Assembly (NCBI RefSeq): GCF_018687715.1
Contig: NC_056762.1
Location: 28,561,864-28,625,863, forward strand
Origin: Carya illinoinensis
Lineage: Eukaryota; Streptophyta; Magnoliopsida; Fagales; Juglandaceae
Length of the DNA: 64,000 bases
Reading direction: 5' to 3'
Position numbers and translations under genes: made by a program. How positions within the stretch are numbered: position 1 is the first letter of the stretch; each line of letters starts with the position of its first letter. Positions 45,201 to 57,150 of this stretch are shown here, one piece after another. The notes below the pieces were generated by a model. The model saw only the letters and a program-made list of their open reading frames with translations, had not been told where the DNA came from and searched no databases.

Positions 45201-48186
45201 TGTTTTAATGCCTGTTCATCATACTTTTCAACCTAATATATGATTTTCACATACCAAAGTTTTCTCTGTTGTTATGAAGCGAGAAGAGAATGTTCTTTTA
45301 TCGCATGTTTGAAACTTATGGTTTTGGAATCTAGATTTTAACCAAAATGCAAAGCCCCAATCAACTCAGAGTATATAACAGCAGAACTTTCAGGAGTTTT
45401 GAGGATCACTGGCGGATGTTGGAGTAACTTAAAACTTTCTTTTTTTTATACTTTGTTCCTCTTGGAAGCTATAGATTGTAATTGATTGAACTTCCATGAT
45501 TTTCTTGTCTCCTTTTCTACTTCTAATAAAGTTCCTCTTGTATACTACTTGTGTGCATGAGCTATGTCTTTTACCTTTTTTTTAATAAAATCTTTGATTA
45601 CGTGTAAAAAGAAAAAAAAAAACTGTGAATTTATCAAAAAGCCTGCATGTGTAACTTGGTATCATCGTTAGTTCACCTAGTGCTTGCACAATGGCTTTCT
45701 CTTGTGCCTTTGTTTTCATTTGCCGTATCTTCATGATTAGTCCTAGATGTGCACTCGTAGGAAAAGTTATTCCTAATTTGGATTGTTTTAGGATCACTAT
45801 TGGACATGGTAAATGACGATGAGAGTATAATTTGGTGTTTATATGTTTTGGTTTCAGATAGACTGGACACAAGAACTGCACAAAAAGTTTGTGCGGGCAG
45901 TTGAACAACTAGGTGTCGATCAAGCCATTCCTTCTCGGATACTAGAGCTCATGAAAGTGGAAGGTTTAACGAGGCATAACGTAGCAAGCCATCTCCAGGT
46001 TTTGACCACCCTTATGCCTCTTTTCCATGGCTTGTTAGGTAGTATTAGTTAAAACATATGAAAGCATGTATACTTCAGAAGGCTGAAGTATCCATGTTAA
46101 CAATGTATTGGAAATCAATACAGCTGTAACACAGCTGGATATATTTATGACGCATGTCCACAGGTTTTTTTTATTTTTTTATATCCAATTTTAAATTTGG
46201 ATACGTTTGGAACTCAACCACATACTTTGATTATATAAATCATGTACACATGTTTGGGGTAAAATAAAATTTAGTGATAAAAAATGAGGTTCTAAATGCA
46301 ATTTCAAAATGCTTCTAGGTCAAATGTTAGAAAAGGGGACCAAAATGCTTAACTTTGAATATTTAAGGGACAAAATAAAATATAGATTGATGTTATTTTG
46401 GGGACATTGATTAATGTTATATTTAAGGATATTTATAAAATGAAACATGCATGGATGATAGTTACTTTATACTTTGAATGTTTGTTTCCTTCCTATATAT
46501 TATTACTTCCAATATTGGTTTGACATGTTTTGAATCTTTTGCGCTTATGATACTTTTAAATTAAAATATATATATAATATGTTGATTAACATTTATTCAT
46601 TGATTAATTAATTAACTTGTATTCTATCCCAATTTAGCAAGATGTTCTTGTTCTTGTGTCTGTCGATCCATACGATATTTCATAGATTAAAACCACTTTC
46701 TTTTTCCACTACCTTTTGGTGGTTTCCATTTTTCGGACTTCAAAAACAAATTTTGGGGTAGAAGACTCCACCAACTTAAAGGTAAATTTTGTGTTTATTA
46801 GCATATCCCAATAGGTAAATTTTTGACCAATAAGAAACTTTCTAAAATTGCTTCTGGGGGTTGTAAAATCACTTTTCAAACAAGTTCAACCAAACAGATT
46901 TGTTAACCTGATGTGTATGTATTTTTTCTCAAACAGAAATACAGGATGCACAAGAGACACATCTTGCCCAAGGAAGAGGAACGGAGATGGCCGCATGCAA
47001 GGGATGTAATGCAAAGAAGTTATTATCCACATAGACCAGTCATGGCCATCCCCTCATATCATTCTAATCACACGCTCTCCATGCCTCCTGTTTATCCAAT
47101 ATGGGGCCCGCATGGTGGTAACTCAGCTGGAGTCCAGATGTGGGGTACTGGTTATCCTGCATGGCAGCCAACAGATAATTGGAATTGGAAGCCTTATCCG
47201 GGGGTAATAATGCATGTTTCTATGAAGACTAATATGCATATTACTGTCAACACCCATGAAACCTGCGAAATTTAGTGTAACTAGCATGATGGGGGAAGGT
47301 ACTCCCATGTCATACTGATCTTGGGGTTATTTTGATGTTTCAGATGGCTGCTGATGCTTGGGGCTGCCCTGTTATGACATCTCCACACTGCGCATATCCT
47401 TCATTCCCTCAAGTGAGTATGCCCATGAAGAGGTTCAGATCATGTTTTCATGCATTGCTCAATGTTTCAATATCCAACCATGCATACAAAGATACGCACT
47501 TCTAACAATCCTCTGAATTCACATTCTTTGAAATGCAGGACACTTCAGGGTTTCACCATTCAGGTGCAGTTGATATTAGCTCTGGCATGACACAAAATTC
47601 TTTTGACCTGCAGCCGGTAATACACCTCCTTGTCTTGCCCCTTCTTCTAAAACTTAGATGTCGATACCCATTTTCTTCCAACAGATGCGGTGACCAAGCC
47701 ATAGTTTCCTAGAGTAGTTTTTAGTTTAAGTAAACAAGAACATCACTTTATCTTATTTCTACATACGTTAAAAACAAAAAAATTTTGAAAATGTTGAAAG
47801 TTATATGAAACAGAAGCTATCTTATGTACAAAGGTGGTCCCTCCCATATGGTCCAAAACCTACTTTGGCTATAGACAGAAGTCATAATAAATAAGGCCGT
47901 CCCATTTACTGTCAAAATCATTCACATGCAGGTACCTAGCTAGCTAGTACGAGGGAAACATATTTTCCAAATACCAAGTGCCCGTGAGGTTTTTACATTA
48001 AGATTTTTGTGTTGTTCGCAGGCAGATGAGGTGATAGACAAGGTTGTTAAAGAGGCAATCAGCAAGCCATGGCTACCCTTGCCCTTGGGCCTCAAGCCTC
48101 CCTCCACTGAGAGTGTACTAACAGAACTCTCCAGACAAGGCATCTCCACCATCCCTCCTCACATCAATGGCTCTCGTCCCTTCTGA
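42242..48186 (+). CDS. APRR2: Two-component response regulator-like APRR2 (pseudo-receiver plus GARP/Myb DNA-binding protein)
   Basis: Nuclear transcription factor of the APRR2/GLK2-type family; relatives influence chloroplast development and green pigmentation in fruits. Eleven coding exons: 42,242-42,371; 43,108-43,187; 43,534-43,600; 43,859-43,905; 44,149-44,226; 44,325-44,906; 45,858-45,998; 46,937-47,203; 47,344-47,412; 47,539-47,616; 48,022-48,186. All introns are GT-AG, and the sum is 1,704 bp, 567 residues, near the usual family length. Residues 17-134 form a receiver-like domain with D24 and K117, but E70 stands where the phospho-acceptor Asp should be. Residues 135-328 are acidic and hydrophilic, with a Gly run at 293-305. 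GARP domain: 329-383 ([10 protein letters not shown] ... [17 protein letters not shown]). A Pro/Trp-rich region follows, then the conserved C-terminus ([13 protein letters not shown], residues 514-567). The start has G at -3 and +4; an in-frame ATG at 42,155 would add 29 residues. Confidence 0.95.
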
Positions 48187-49174
48187 CGTGGCATCGTGTC
48201 ACCACGATCTAGATGGGCCTCGTCTGCCAGCAGATTTTCTGAAAAAAAAAAAAAATATAACAGGCATCAGAGACCCAATGGGTTGGGACCACCTGCGTAT
48301 TCTGGTCTCATCTCCACAGGCTGATCCTCAGGTGGCCCCACGACCCCCCACATGGAACAACTGATCACGTACGTAGACACAAAAAAACAGGACACGAAGG
48401 AGAAAACGACACTGAGGACATCCATCTCTACACTGAAGAGGGTCATTTACGACGGGCTTTCTCTCTACTGGTGGACAATTTGAGCGGTCGAGGGCAGGCC
48501 ACGTTTGTGAGCCTGTGACCGCATGTCATGCGAACTTGTGGTGGTTGTAAATTGTAGGCTAATAAGAGTTGCTGACAGAGAACGTGAGGTGGGGTGCAGT
48601 TATGACTTTCTGATCTGAAAATGCACAATGGGAGGGGGTCCTTTCAAGTTCCGGGTCTTGTTGTGCTGTTGGTGCCATCCAATGGGGTTGCTCTCTTAAT
48701 AATGCAGGGAGGTGGGTGGGGGAGTGGATAAATATATATTCTTGTTTTGAGTAGGGACTCGATCTTGTTATGTTGACTTCAGTTTTCAATGGATATTGCA
48801 GAATCTATTCTATCTTTGAAGGTCTGATGTCATGGGTGGGGGCATGCCCATGCTGGCTATTAACGTTGAGATGCCTCGTACTTATTATCTAATCTTTAGA
48901 TCTCCTAAAATACAAGCCTACAACATTTTTATAATCTTTTTTTAATTTTAATTTAACGGGAAAAAATGTATTTTTCGTATTGTAAAATGATTATTAACTG
49001 TATCATTATATTATATAAAGGAACAAAAGTACTAATGCACCAATGATAGTGATGTGACACTGCATGCCAATCAAGCTAAAATTAATGTTGACTGGTCAAC
49101 GTTAACATGTCATGTCAAGCTAGCATATATTTTACGGAAAAGCTAGCCTTATATATTGCCCCCACTTGACCGCT
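48187..49174. other. APRR2-like 3' region and intergenic DNA
   Basis: The 3' UTR must start at 48,187. No clear poly(A) signal is visible; candidates are the AATAA-like motifs near 48,700-48,730. No further gene seen. Confidence 0.45.
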
Positions 49175-49345
49175 GTTGGTTAATTTTTTATTTATTTAAT
49201 TATTAACGAAATGATTTTAAATATATAAGTATATTTTTTTAATTTTTTTAAAAATTTAAATCTATTAAAAATGTGAAAAGAGAAAAAAAAAAAAAAAAAC
49301 TAACAGTCACTTCGAGTGTTACTCAAACAACAGGTAGCACCGATC
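49175..49345. mobile_element. AT-rich MITE, family D copy 3
   Basis: Contains TTTATTTAATTATTAACGAA, ATATATAAGTATATTTTTTT and TTAAAAATGTGAAAAGAG in the family D order, ending in a long A-run at 49,282-49,298. Confidence 0.45.
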
Positions 49346-49399
49346 TATATTTTAACTCAATGTGTTGTCTGCCAACGTAATAAAGTTAGGCTAGTGAGA

Positions 49400-49690
49400 G
49401 AATATGAAAATTTTATAAATAATAATAAGATAATTTGTAAATAGTAATAAAATAGTTGAAATTGAGTATTTTTAGATTTTAAAAAATGAGAAAAAAATTA
49501 AATAAAAAATATTATATAATTAAAATATTATAAAAATATAATTATATTATATTATTTTTATTTAGAGATTTAAAAGGTTAGAATTGTTTTTTTTTATTTA
49601 AAAATTTAAAAAAATTATAATAATTAGTTTAAAAATTTATATTTAAATTATATTTAAAAATTAAATAAATAAGAATTTTATTCAAACCTG
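49400..49690. mobile_element. MITE-like repeat, family B copy 4
   Basis: Diverged copy with ATAATAATAAGATAATTTGT, TAGTAATAAAATAGTTGAAA and TAGAATTGTTTTTTT segments in family B order. Confidence 0.4.
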
Positions 49691-50469
49691 CCCTTAGAAT
49701 ATTATTGTAACTGTCCAACTAAGTTGCTAACGGGTCAACAACGTAGATCATCATTGATTGGTCAACCTTAACCGTTGGCGTGCTGATATGGCACTTTCAT
49801 GTCAATCTGTTAACTTTGTCCGTGTGCGGGTCCAAGTACTTTGTACATGCATGGGCTTGTGTAGTTTGTCCATGCAGTTAGGGTGCCATCTGCACTCCGC
49901 CCTCCCCTGCCCAAATGGGTCCACGGTCCATTGGTCTAAAACATGTTTCTAAATTCAAAAAATCAAGAAGAGCATTGTAAAAGGCTAAAAGCTAAAAATT
50001 ATAACCTTCATGCTTAATTAGAAAAAGAAAAAAAAAAGATATTACAATAATACAAATTAAAAACTTGTATACTTCTAAGTTGCTACTAATAATCCTAAGT
50101 TATTACAATAATATATATTAATCTAAAAATATTACAAGTTGTCACATAATTTAAATGATATCATTTCGCATTATTCTAAATATTAGAATTTTGGGTGGTC
50201 ACGATGGTGGGAAAGTGAGTAAAGCTTGAGTTGTGCTGTGAGACTGTGAAATTATAAAATCTAAAACAATTATAGAAAAATAAATTAAAATTACAAACAA
50301 GAAACAAAAATTATAAATACAAATATTATATAGATATGTAAAAACTACAAACATTATTGGTTTGAGTTTGTAAAATAAGTGCCTTCACTCAAATTTTCAT
50401 GAATCTATTTGAGTTGGTAAAAAAACCAAAATGTTAGTTAAGTCCTCATTGAAGAAGTTGACTCTTTTG
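49691..50469. other. Intergenic DNA, no gene seen
   Basis: AT-rich. The right part (50,300-50,469) is the host sequence into which retroposon 3 and, 160 bp further on, the L1 element inserted. Confidence 0.45.
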
Positions 50470-51237
50470 AAATCTAAGTTGGTTTTTTTTTTTAATTTTT
50501 TTTTATAGTGAAATATTTTTTCATTCATTCATAAAATGGACAATTACAACTTCTAATTTGAAAAATATAAGCCAAATTATAACTTTTATAGCTCTCCAAC
50601 CCACAAATCTCTTTGTAACTGGCAGGGTCTTGTCTAACGCTTTCAGACTAACCGTCTAAGAGATAGATCTCAATCTTAAACCATTGTCTAAGACATGACA
50701 CAAAGCTCCCCCTCCCCAGGAGTGGAGCACAACTCTACAGACCCCTGGTCTTAGAAACAATGTTTTCTATTTTTTTTTTTTTTCAGATTTTTGTTTATTC
50801 CTAGTACAACCTAAAACAAAAAGAAATAAACAGAAAAAACGTGAAAATACATGAAAACCGAAACAAAAATACATGAAAGCACTAAAAAACCACAGAAACT
50901 GAGTCTGGAAAAAATGTCCACTAGCAGATCTGAAGAGTCTGATGCACGACAGCAATGCGTGGCGGCTAAAACGCTCATTGGATGGAGGCACGTGGGCTTC
51001 ACGCGCCTACTTCAAACCGCACATGTGGCTCACGCGCCACTCCTTTCAGCGAACTTCTTTGCCCATCTGAAAGATCAGCTCCATATGAAGCTTGTGATGG
51101 GGCACGTGCAAGTCTTTGGGCGCTAGAGAGCATTAGATCAGTGTTTTTGTCTTCCTTGGCCTGAAAATAAAAACTAAGAAATAAAAGAAACAAAGAGAGA
51201 AAAGGAAGGAGGAAGAAGACGAGGGGGGGAGGAGGGA

Positions 51238-51251
51238 GGAGCCGAAGCTCC
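51238..51251 (-). repeat. GC hairpin with TTCG loop (retroposon 3)
   Basis: The minus strand reads GGAGC-TTCG-GCTCC: in RNA, a five-pair stem closed by a UUCG tetraloop, one of the most stable known. Confidence 0.75.
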
Positions 51252-51290
51252 CCGTCCTCAAATTTGCTTGGGTGCTAGGAGTTTTTCCTT

Positions 51291-51314
51291 AGAGAGAAGT
51301 TGGAGCTTCTCTCT
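51291..51314 (-). repeat. 5' stem-loop AGAGAGAAG/CTTCTCTCT (retroposon 3)
   Basis: Perfect 9-bp stem with a 6-base loop, matching that of retroposon 1 in stem sequence, with a different loop. Confidence 0.75.
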
Positions 51315-51555
51315 CTACAAAAAAGCTATACCAACATTTTTCAAATCTAAGTTGGTTTGGTGACTAGACCTTCAAAACCTTTTTTTTGATAAGATTTAGA
51401 TCTATGTGTTACGTATTTTTTTGAACCATGAAACTAGGGTTTGAGTTGAGTCATTGATGAATACTCATAGATGCATGATTTTGGTATAAGCTTTGAGGTT
51501 CTTGCCTATTGTTTGATATATATATATATATATTTTGAAAGGCACATTCAAAATT

Positions 51556-52300
51556 TTATTCAAATTTCAAACATGCTTTCGATAAATCAGCAATACATTG
51601 AGGAACTTCCTCTACATCAAATAATAAATCAGTAATGCTTAAAGCATTTCTTGCCAAGGCATGAGCAACTAAATTAGAAGTTCTTCGAATATGAGCAACT
51701 GTCCATTGTTGAAAATGAGCCAAGACAGATTTTGCATCAGACTTTATCAAACTGGAATTGTCCTAACCTAGAGCACCAGTTTTAATACCATTCACAACAT
51801 TTAGAGCATCCTCTTCTAAGGTAACACATTTGAAGCCAAGCTCATTAGCAAACTTTAATTCATGAAAAGCAGCAAGAGATTGAGATTCTGCTAGAAGAGG
51901 ATCAAGTATCAAACTTTGTTTCATCCTCATAGTAGCCAAAACTTGACCCTCATTGTCCCTTGCCATAGCTCCAAAACAAACCAAACATAGATTTCTATCT
52001 ACTGATGCGTCCCAGTTAATTTTGCCAATGCCTTGAGGTGAAGGAAACCAGCAGGATGAAATAGTAGTTGGAGTCGAAATCCTAACCTGTTGGACTACAT
52101 TACTGGTTTGAATTTTTGTCAGTCTTTGGCTTGCTTGACTGAACAGCACTAGAGGAGAAGTGAATAAATTCTCAAGAATCACTGCATTCCTTCTTTTCCT
52201 CATCTTCCACATCACCACAGCAATCTCCATAAGCTCCCTTTCCTCAAATGTATCAAACAGTTTAAACAATAGTTCCTTAAAAATTTAGTCTGCAATTTTA
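51556..52300 (-). pseudogene. LINE ORF2: RNase H domain
   Basis: The minus-strand frame reads INWDASVDRN, AESQSLAAFHEL, LEEDALNVV, then after one TAG stop SDAKSVLAHFQQW and RRTSNLVAHALAR. These are the acidic and His/Asn motifs of the plant LINE-type RNase H (RVT_3). It ends with the ORF2 C-terminus just before the TA tail. Confidence 0.85.
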
Positions 52301-52480
52301 GCTTTTTGTAAACTTTTTGAGCTCTAGAACCAAAAATCTCTAGCAGCAGCACAAGACCATAATGTATGCTCAGCTGTCTCCTTAGACAGATCACAAATTG
52401 GGCACATGGGATTATCCACAACCTTTCTTCAATAGGTTTAGCTTGGTTGGTAAACCTTCATGACATGCCTCCTCAGCATT
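52301..52480 (-). pseudogene. LINE ORF2: zf-RVT zinc-binding domain
   Basis: One minus-strand frame reads NPMCPICDLSKETAEHTLWS and then CAAARDFW, the Cys-Cys-His-Cys pattern of zf-RVT. A frameshift separates it from the RNase H domain. Confidence 0.8.
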
Positions 52481-53186
52481 AGACAGCTTATGAATCACAA
52501 ACGTCTCCACTTATCTTAGTCAGAATTATAAACAGAGCACTGACCTTTTTGACTTTCCCCAAGCTCAACTTGCGTATGATAAGAAAATTTACAGTAAAAA
52601 TCTCATTCTCAGTACAAGTCCAAATCTGTTTATCTCCACTTCCACATTGGCTAACTGGTGTCCTCAAGATCATCTATACTTCTTCTTGACAAAAAATTTG
52701 TCTCACAAGCTAGTCCTTCCATTGACATGTTGTTTCATCAATAAGATCTGATACTAAAGCATCTGCAGATAAGATGGAGCACCTGCTTTGGACCTGAAAG
52801 TAGGGAGTTTGAGGTAGCCACCTATCAGACAAGATTCTAATATCCTTCCCATTTCCTATCATCCAACGAGAATAGGTCTTGCTAGCAAGAGACTTCTCCA
52901 CAGAAAGGAAGGGTTTCTTCCTAACTGTGCATTCAAGAAAGTGCTTGAGTTATAATACTTTAAAGCGAAGACTTGAGCTACCAAAGAGGAAGGGTTCTGC
53001 ACTAGCCTCCATACTTGCTTGGTCAACATGGCTAGGTTAAATGACTCCAAATCTCAAAATCGCAGGCCCCCCACAGCCTAACTTCTTCCCAGTTGATGCT
53101 TTGAAACTCACTGAATCTTTCTCTCATTTGATTTTTATCCCCACCAGTATGCAAGCATAACCCTGTGTATTTCATGCAAGATGCTT

Positions 53187-54640
53187 TTAGGCTTTTAAAA
53201 AACCCCCCATGTTGTATGTAGGTATTGCTAAAATGACAGATTTGATTAAAATTTCTTTTCCTGCTTGAGAAAGAAATTTCAATTTCCAGTTTGAAAGCCT
53301 TGCTCTTACTCTATTCAAAATACCATTGAAAGAAGCAACCTTAGGTCTTCCTACCATTGCAGGAAGGCCTAGGTTCTTATGATTTTCATAAGAATCAATA
53401 GCTCTAACCCCAGCAATTTTGATAAGAATATCTTTCACATCAGCTCTTGTATTCTTGCTAAAATTGATGTTTTGTCTTTGTTAACCCTTTGACCTAAAGC
53501 CAATTCATAAATAGACAAAAGCCTTTGTAGCCTAAACCATTCAATAGAATTTGCCTTGTAAAAAATCAAATTATCATTAGCAAAGAAAAATGATTTACAC
53601 GTAGCTGTTCCCTTGCTAGTGGAATGCCAGAAATATACCCAACTGATTAAGCATGATTCAAAATGGAAGTTAAGGCTTAAGAGTATAAAATGAAAAGGTA
53701 GAGTGACAAAAGGTCACCTTGCCTAATGCCCATCGAAGGATAAAAATTATGTTGATGAGTTCCATTGATAAGAAGAGAGTATGAGATAGTTGACACACAC
53801 CTCATGATCCAATCAATCCATTTTCTATCAAAGCCCATCTTAGACATAATAGCTTTTAAAATATATCATTCAACTCAATCACAAGCTTTACTCATGTCAA
53901 GTTTCAAAGCCAAGTATCCATCCTTTCCCTTGATCATGTTCTTCATTGTGTGCAGGAGTTCATAGGCTACAATAAAATTATATGTGATTAAACGACCAAG
54001 GATAAATGCACTTTGAGTTGGAGAAATAATAGATGGCAGAATTCACTTCAGTCTATTGGCCAATACCTTTACTATAATCTTGTAATGAACATTACAAAAA
54101 CTAATACACCTGAACTCAGTCACTTTTGTAGGCTTAGCAACTTTTGAAATCAAACCAATGAAAGTTTTATTAATGGAACCATCCAAAGAGTTGGATTTGA
54201 ATGCCTCTCTCACTGCATCACAAACTCCTTTACCAATTATATGCCTGTGTTGTTGAGAGAAAATGGCTAGGAAGCCATCTGGTCTAGGAGACCAAGTCCA
54301 TTCATCGCAAAAACATCTTTCTCAATTTCTTTAGAACTGATCTCTCTTGTAAGAGAAGCATTCATGGTTGCGACAAATATGAGGCTCCAAATTTTCCAAA
54401 CACTGCTGAGATCCTCAGAATTAGAAGTTGTGAATAACTCTCTGAAAAAAATCTGGAACTCAGAACTAATTTCAGTAGGAGAATGTAGCACACTCCCATC
54501 CTGCTTGGTAATGTTCTTAATGAAGTTAGTCTTCCTTCTCTGGCTAGCACATTTATGATTGAAGCTTATATATCTGTCTCCCTCCTTGAGCCACTGTTGT
54601 TTAGCCCTTTGCTACCAATTATGGTCATCTTCTTCCAGCA
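53187..54640 (-). pseudogene. LINE ORF2: reverse transcriptase, frameshifted
   Basis: The thumb-side stretch GLPAMVGRPKVASFNGILNR, then KLKFLSQAGKEILIKSV, is well preserved at 53,187-53,438. The catalytic box near 53,573-53,584 reads F-A-N-D where active elements have F/Y-A-D-D, so one catalytic Asp is changed. Upstream (to about 54,600) many stops and frame changes interrupt the fingers and palm. Confidence 0.85.
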
Positions 54641-54959
54641 TCTTATTAACTTCCTGCTTAAGCATACGGATCTCATTACCGAAGGACCCCTGATTATCAT
54701 TCTATAGGGTTTTTATCATTTGAAGCTTTGAATTAATAAGCTGTTTTTGTCCCTTGAAAGCTGTTGAACTCCACCTTTGCAATTGTTCCTTACATCTATT
54801 CAGACCACTTGAAGTATCAGAAAGAGTATTGAGAGTAGGGGATTAAACACTCAAGGCTTTCTCACAACCTCATCACATTCTTCTCTCAATGCCCACTAAG
54901 CTTCATATCTTAAGGGTTTACTGCCTCTCCTTACAAGATGGCCTCTAGAATCAAACTTA

Positions 54960-55648
54960 ATGAAGATAGGAGTGTGATCTAAAGTATTAGCAGCTAGAGT
55001 ATAAACCATAGTGCCATGAAATTGCAACCACCAGTTTGAATTCTCCAATGCTCAATCCAACATTTCTTTAGTGAAATCAGTTCCTTCTTTATTATTACTC
55101 CATGTGTATTTCCCACCTTGATAACCCAAATCATTGGGTTCATGATATAGCAAACCCTCTCTAAAATCTTCCATCTATTGGTAAGGTCTATTAGGGTCCC
55201 CAAAATTTTCACTCTGCCTAATAATTTCATTAAAATCACCAAAATAGATCCATGGTAGATTAGAAATGGGTTTAAGAGCAACAAGTAACCTCCAACTTTC
55301 TGACCTCTTAGCTATAACTGGATTTTCATAAAAACCAGTCATAAGACAACTGGAATTATTCTCCTTATTAGTTACTTTTAGGGAAATATGACATTGTGTG
55401 TAGGTATCCAGCACCATCTCATACAGGTTATCCTAAAAGAAAGCTAACCCTCCACTCCTTCTCAAGTAATCCACAACAAAATTGTTTTTGAAACCCAACT
55501 TATTTCTAACCAACTCGGCCTTACTTCTTTTACATTTAGTTTCCATCAAAAGAATAAAATTTGGGACCTTAGTTTTGACCAAATGGCCTAGCTCACGAAC
55601 TATAAGAGGGTTTCCAAACCCTCTACAATTCCAACCGAGGCAACTCAT
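54960..55648 (-). pseudogene. LINE ORF2: apurinic-type endonuclease
   Basis: ORF2 starts MSCLGWNCRGFGNPLIVREL at 55,648. Active-site motifs in order are WNCRG, METK, WIYFGDFNEI and LDHTPIF (usually SDH). Two or three stops lie between them. This domain nicks target DNA in L1 elements. Confidence 0.88.
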
Positions 55649-55844
55649 TGGAGTTGGTGGGGCTGTTAAGCAACCACCACCAATGATCCTTGTGTTTAAC
55701 TCTCTGTAGGACTAAGTTGAACCTTCTACTTCGTAGAATTTTGTTGGTCCATCATATCTTTCTTAGACAAAACAGCTCCCTTCTTCCTACTACCCACACT
55801 GGTATCCATAGGGGATGAACTAAAATTGTTAACACCTCGAGCTC

Positions 55845-57150
55845 TCATTTTCCAACTACCAAGATTTCTAGGTTTAAAGGCAATATAAGTAGGAGGCTTG
55901 TGACGAAAACCATTACTACGAGTTCCCTCTTACCCTCCACAGAAGTAGACTTAATACTAGGAGTTACCCTCTTACCCTCCACAGAAGTAGTAATAGAGGG
56001 TAACTTACTTGGAGGAATGGTAACTTGTTGTGCCATGTGGGAAACTGCATCCTCTTGAAATAATGGTGAAGAATATTCCACAACAACTTTATGACATGTT
56101 GGACCTTGTATATTCCCCGTGTCACTTAATGAGTCTTTATTGACCTCAGAGCCGTTATGAACCTCCTTCTGTAACTGATGAGAATCTGCATTAAGTTCTT
56201 TAGAAGGTGCCTCTCGATCCTCTTGCATTCCCTCCTTTCCATTAATGTTGCCTTTACCACTAGCAACTGGGGAAGGAGGTTTCCTCCATCTTTGAGAAGA
56301 AAAACCACCATAATTACCACCACCACCATACAGTTTCTTAGTAGTAAGAGATAACTTCATTGGTTGTGCCTTGAGCCATGCACCATATTGAAGTTGAGTA
56401 GAACTTGAAGAAGGTTGCCTAGCATCAACCTTATCACAGTTGCCACCATCATGCTTGATAACACCACACCTGAAGCAAAACTTTTGTAATCTCTCATACC
56501 TAAAGGATATCCATTGCATTCTATCACCAAGCTTTAACCAACTACCATGAGACAATGACTTGATAATGTCTAGCAACACTCTTGCACGAAGAAACTTACC
56601 CCACCCCATGACTTCCTCGTCAGCATCCACCCTCAACACCTGTCCAACTCTAGCCCCTAGTTGAGAGCCAATATTAGCATTCATCCCTTCAAATGAAAGA
56701 TTATGAAATTGCATCCTGAATGGCTTAGTTTTGAAGCCAATATCATTCCCTGCCTTACAGCCATCAACATGTTGCATTGAGAACAACCATTTGTCAAAGA
56801 ACCACGATCAACCTTCCATAATTATGTTCTTATCCTCCATATTTTGGAAATCCATCAAAAAATGATTATCACCAAAATCCCTGAATTTGATCCACCCTCT
56901 AGAATTCCATACCTTGGACATTGTAGTATGAAATTTGTCCTTGTTCACATATGTAATAGCCACCACCAAAACCAAAAAATAGTGCTATCCTTGAGCCTAA
57001 AAAACTTGTAGGGTCTCTGAAGAAAGAGTAATGACGTGTTCTTCTTCCTCAATTAATTTTAATCTTTTCCAAATGGAAGAAAGATCACTCTTAGTAATGG
57101 TAAGAAACTCTACAGGAAAAGCCTGAGAGACAACCTCCTTTGCCTAGACA
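55845..57150 (-). pseudogene. LINE ORF1: DUF4283 plus CCHC zinc knuckle
   Basis: RNA-binding gag-like protein. The N-terminal DUF4283-like part reads MSKVWNSRGWIKF and FRDFGDNHF near 56,880-56,940, broken by an in-frame TGA before SWFFDKWLFSMQH. A 313-codon open part from 56,786 continues with YERLQKFCFRCGVIKH and a C-x2-C-x4-H-x4-C knuckle (CFRCGVIKHDGGNC), then a low-complexity Gly/Ser/Lys tail. Typical of plant L1 ORF1. Confidence 0.85.

Larger units (their letters stand above)
50486..51342 (-). mobile_element. Poly(A) retroposon 3 (non-autonomous non-LTR element)
   Basis: Flanked by a 16-bp duplication AAATCTAAGTTGGTTT at 50,470-50,485 and 51,343-51,358. The minus-strand 3' end is an A-rich tail. 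The 5' end carries the stem-loop at 51,291-51,314 and the GC hairpin at 51,238-51,251 in the same order and spacing as retroposons 1 and 2. The middle and most of the 3' end are unlike theirs, apart from a weakly similar ATGAATGAATGA end. Open frames overlap on both strands with no recognised domain. It is the shortest of the three (857 bp). Confidence 0.8.

Noticed and set aside
50851..51193. Overlapping frames at the 5' side of retroposon 3
   Set aside because: Several frames are open on both strands in a non-coding retroposon body, with no recognised motif.
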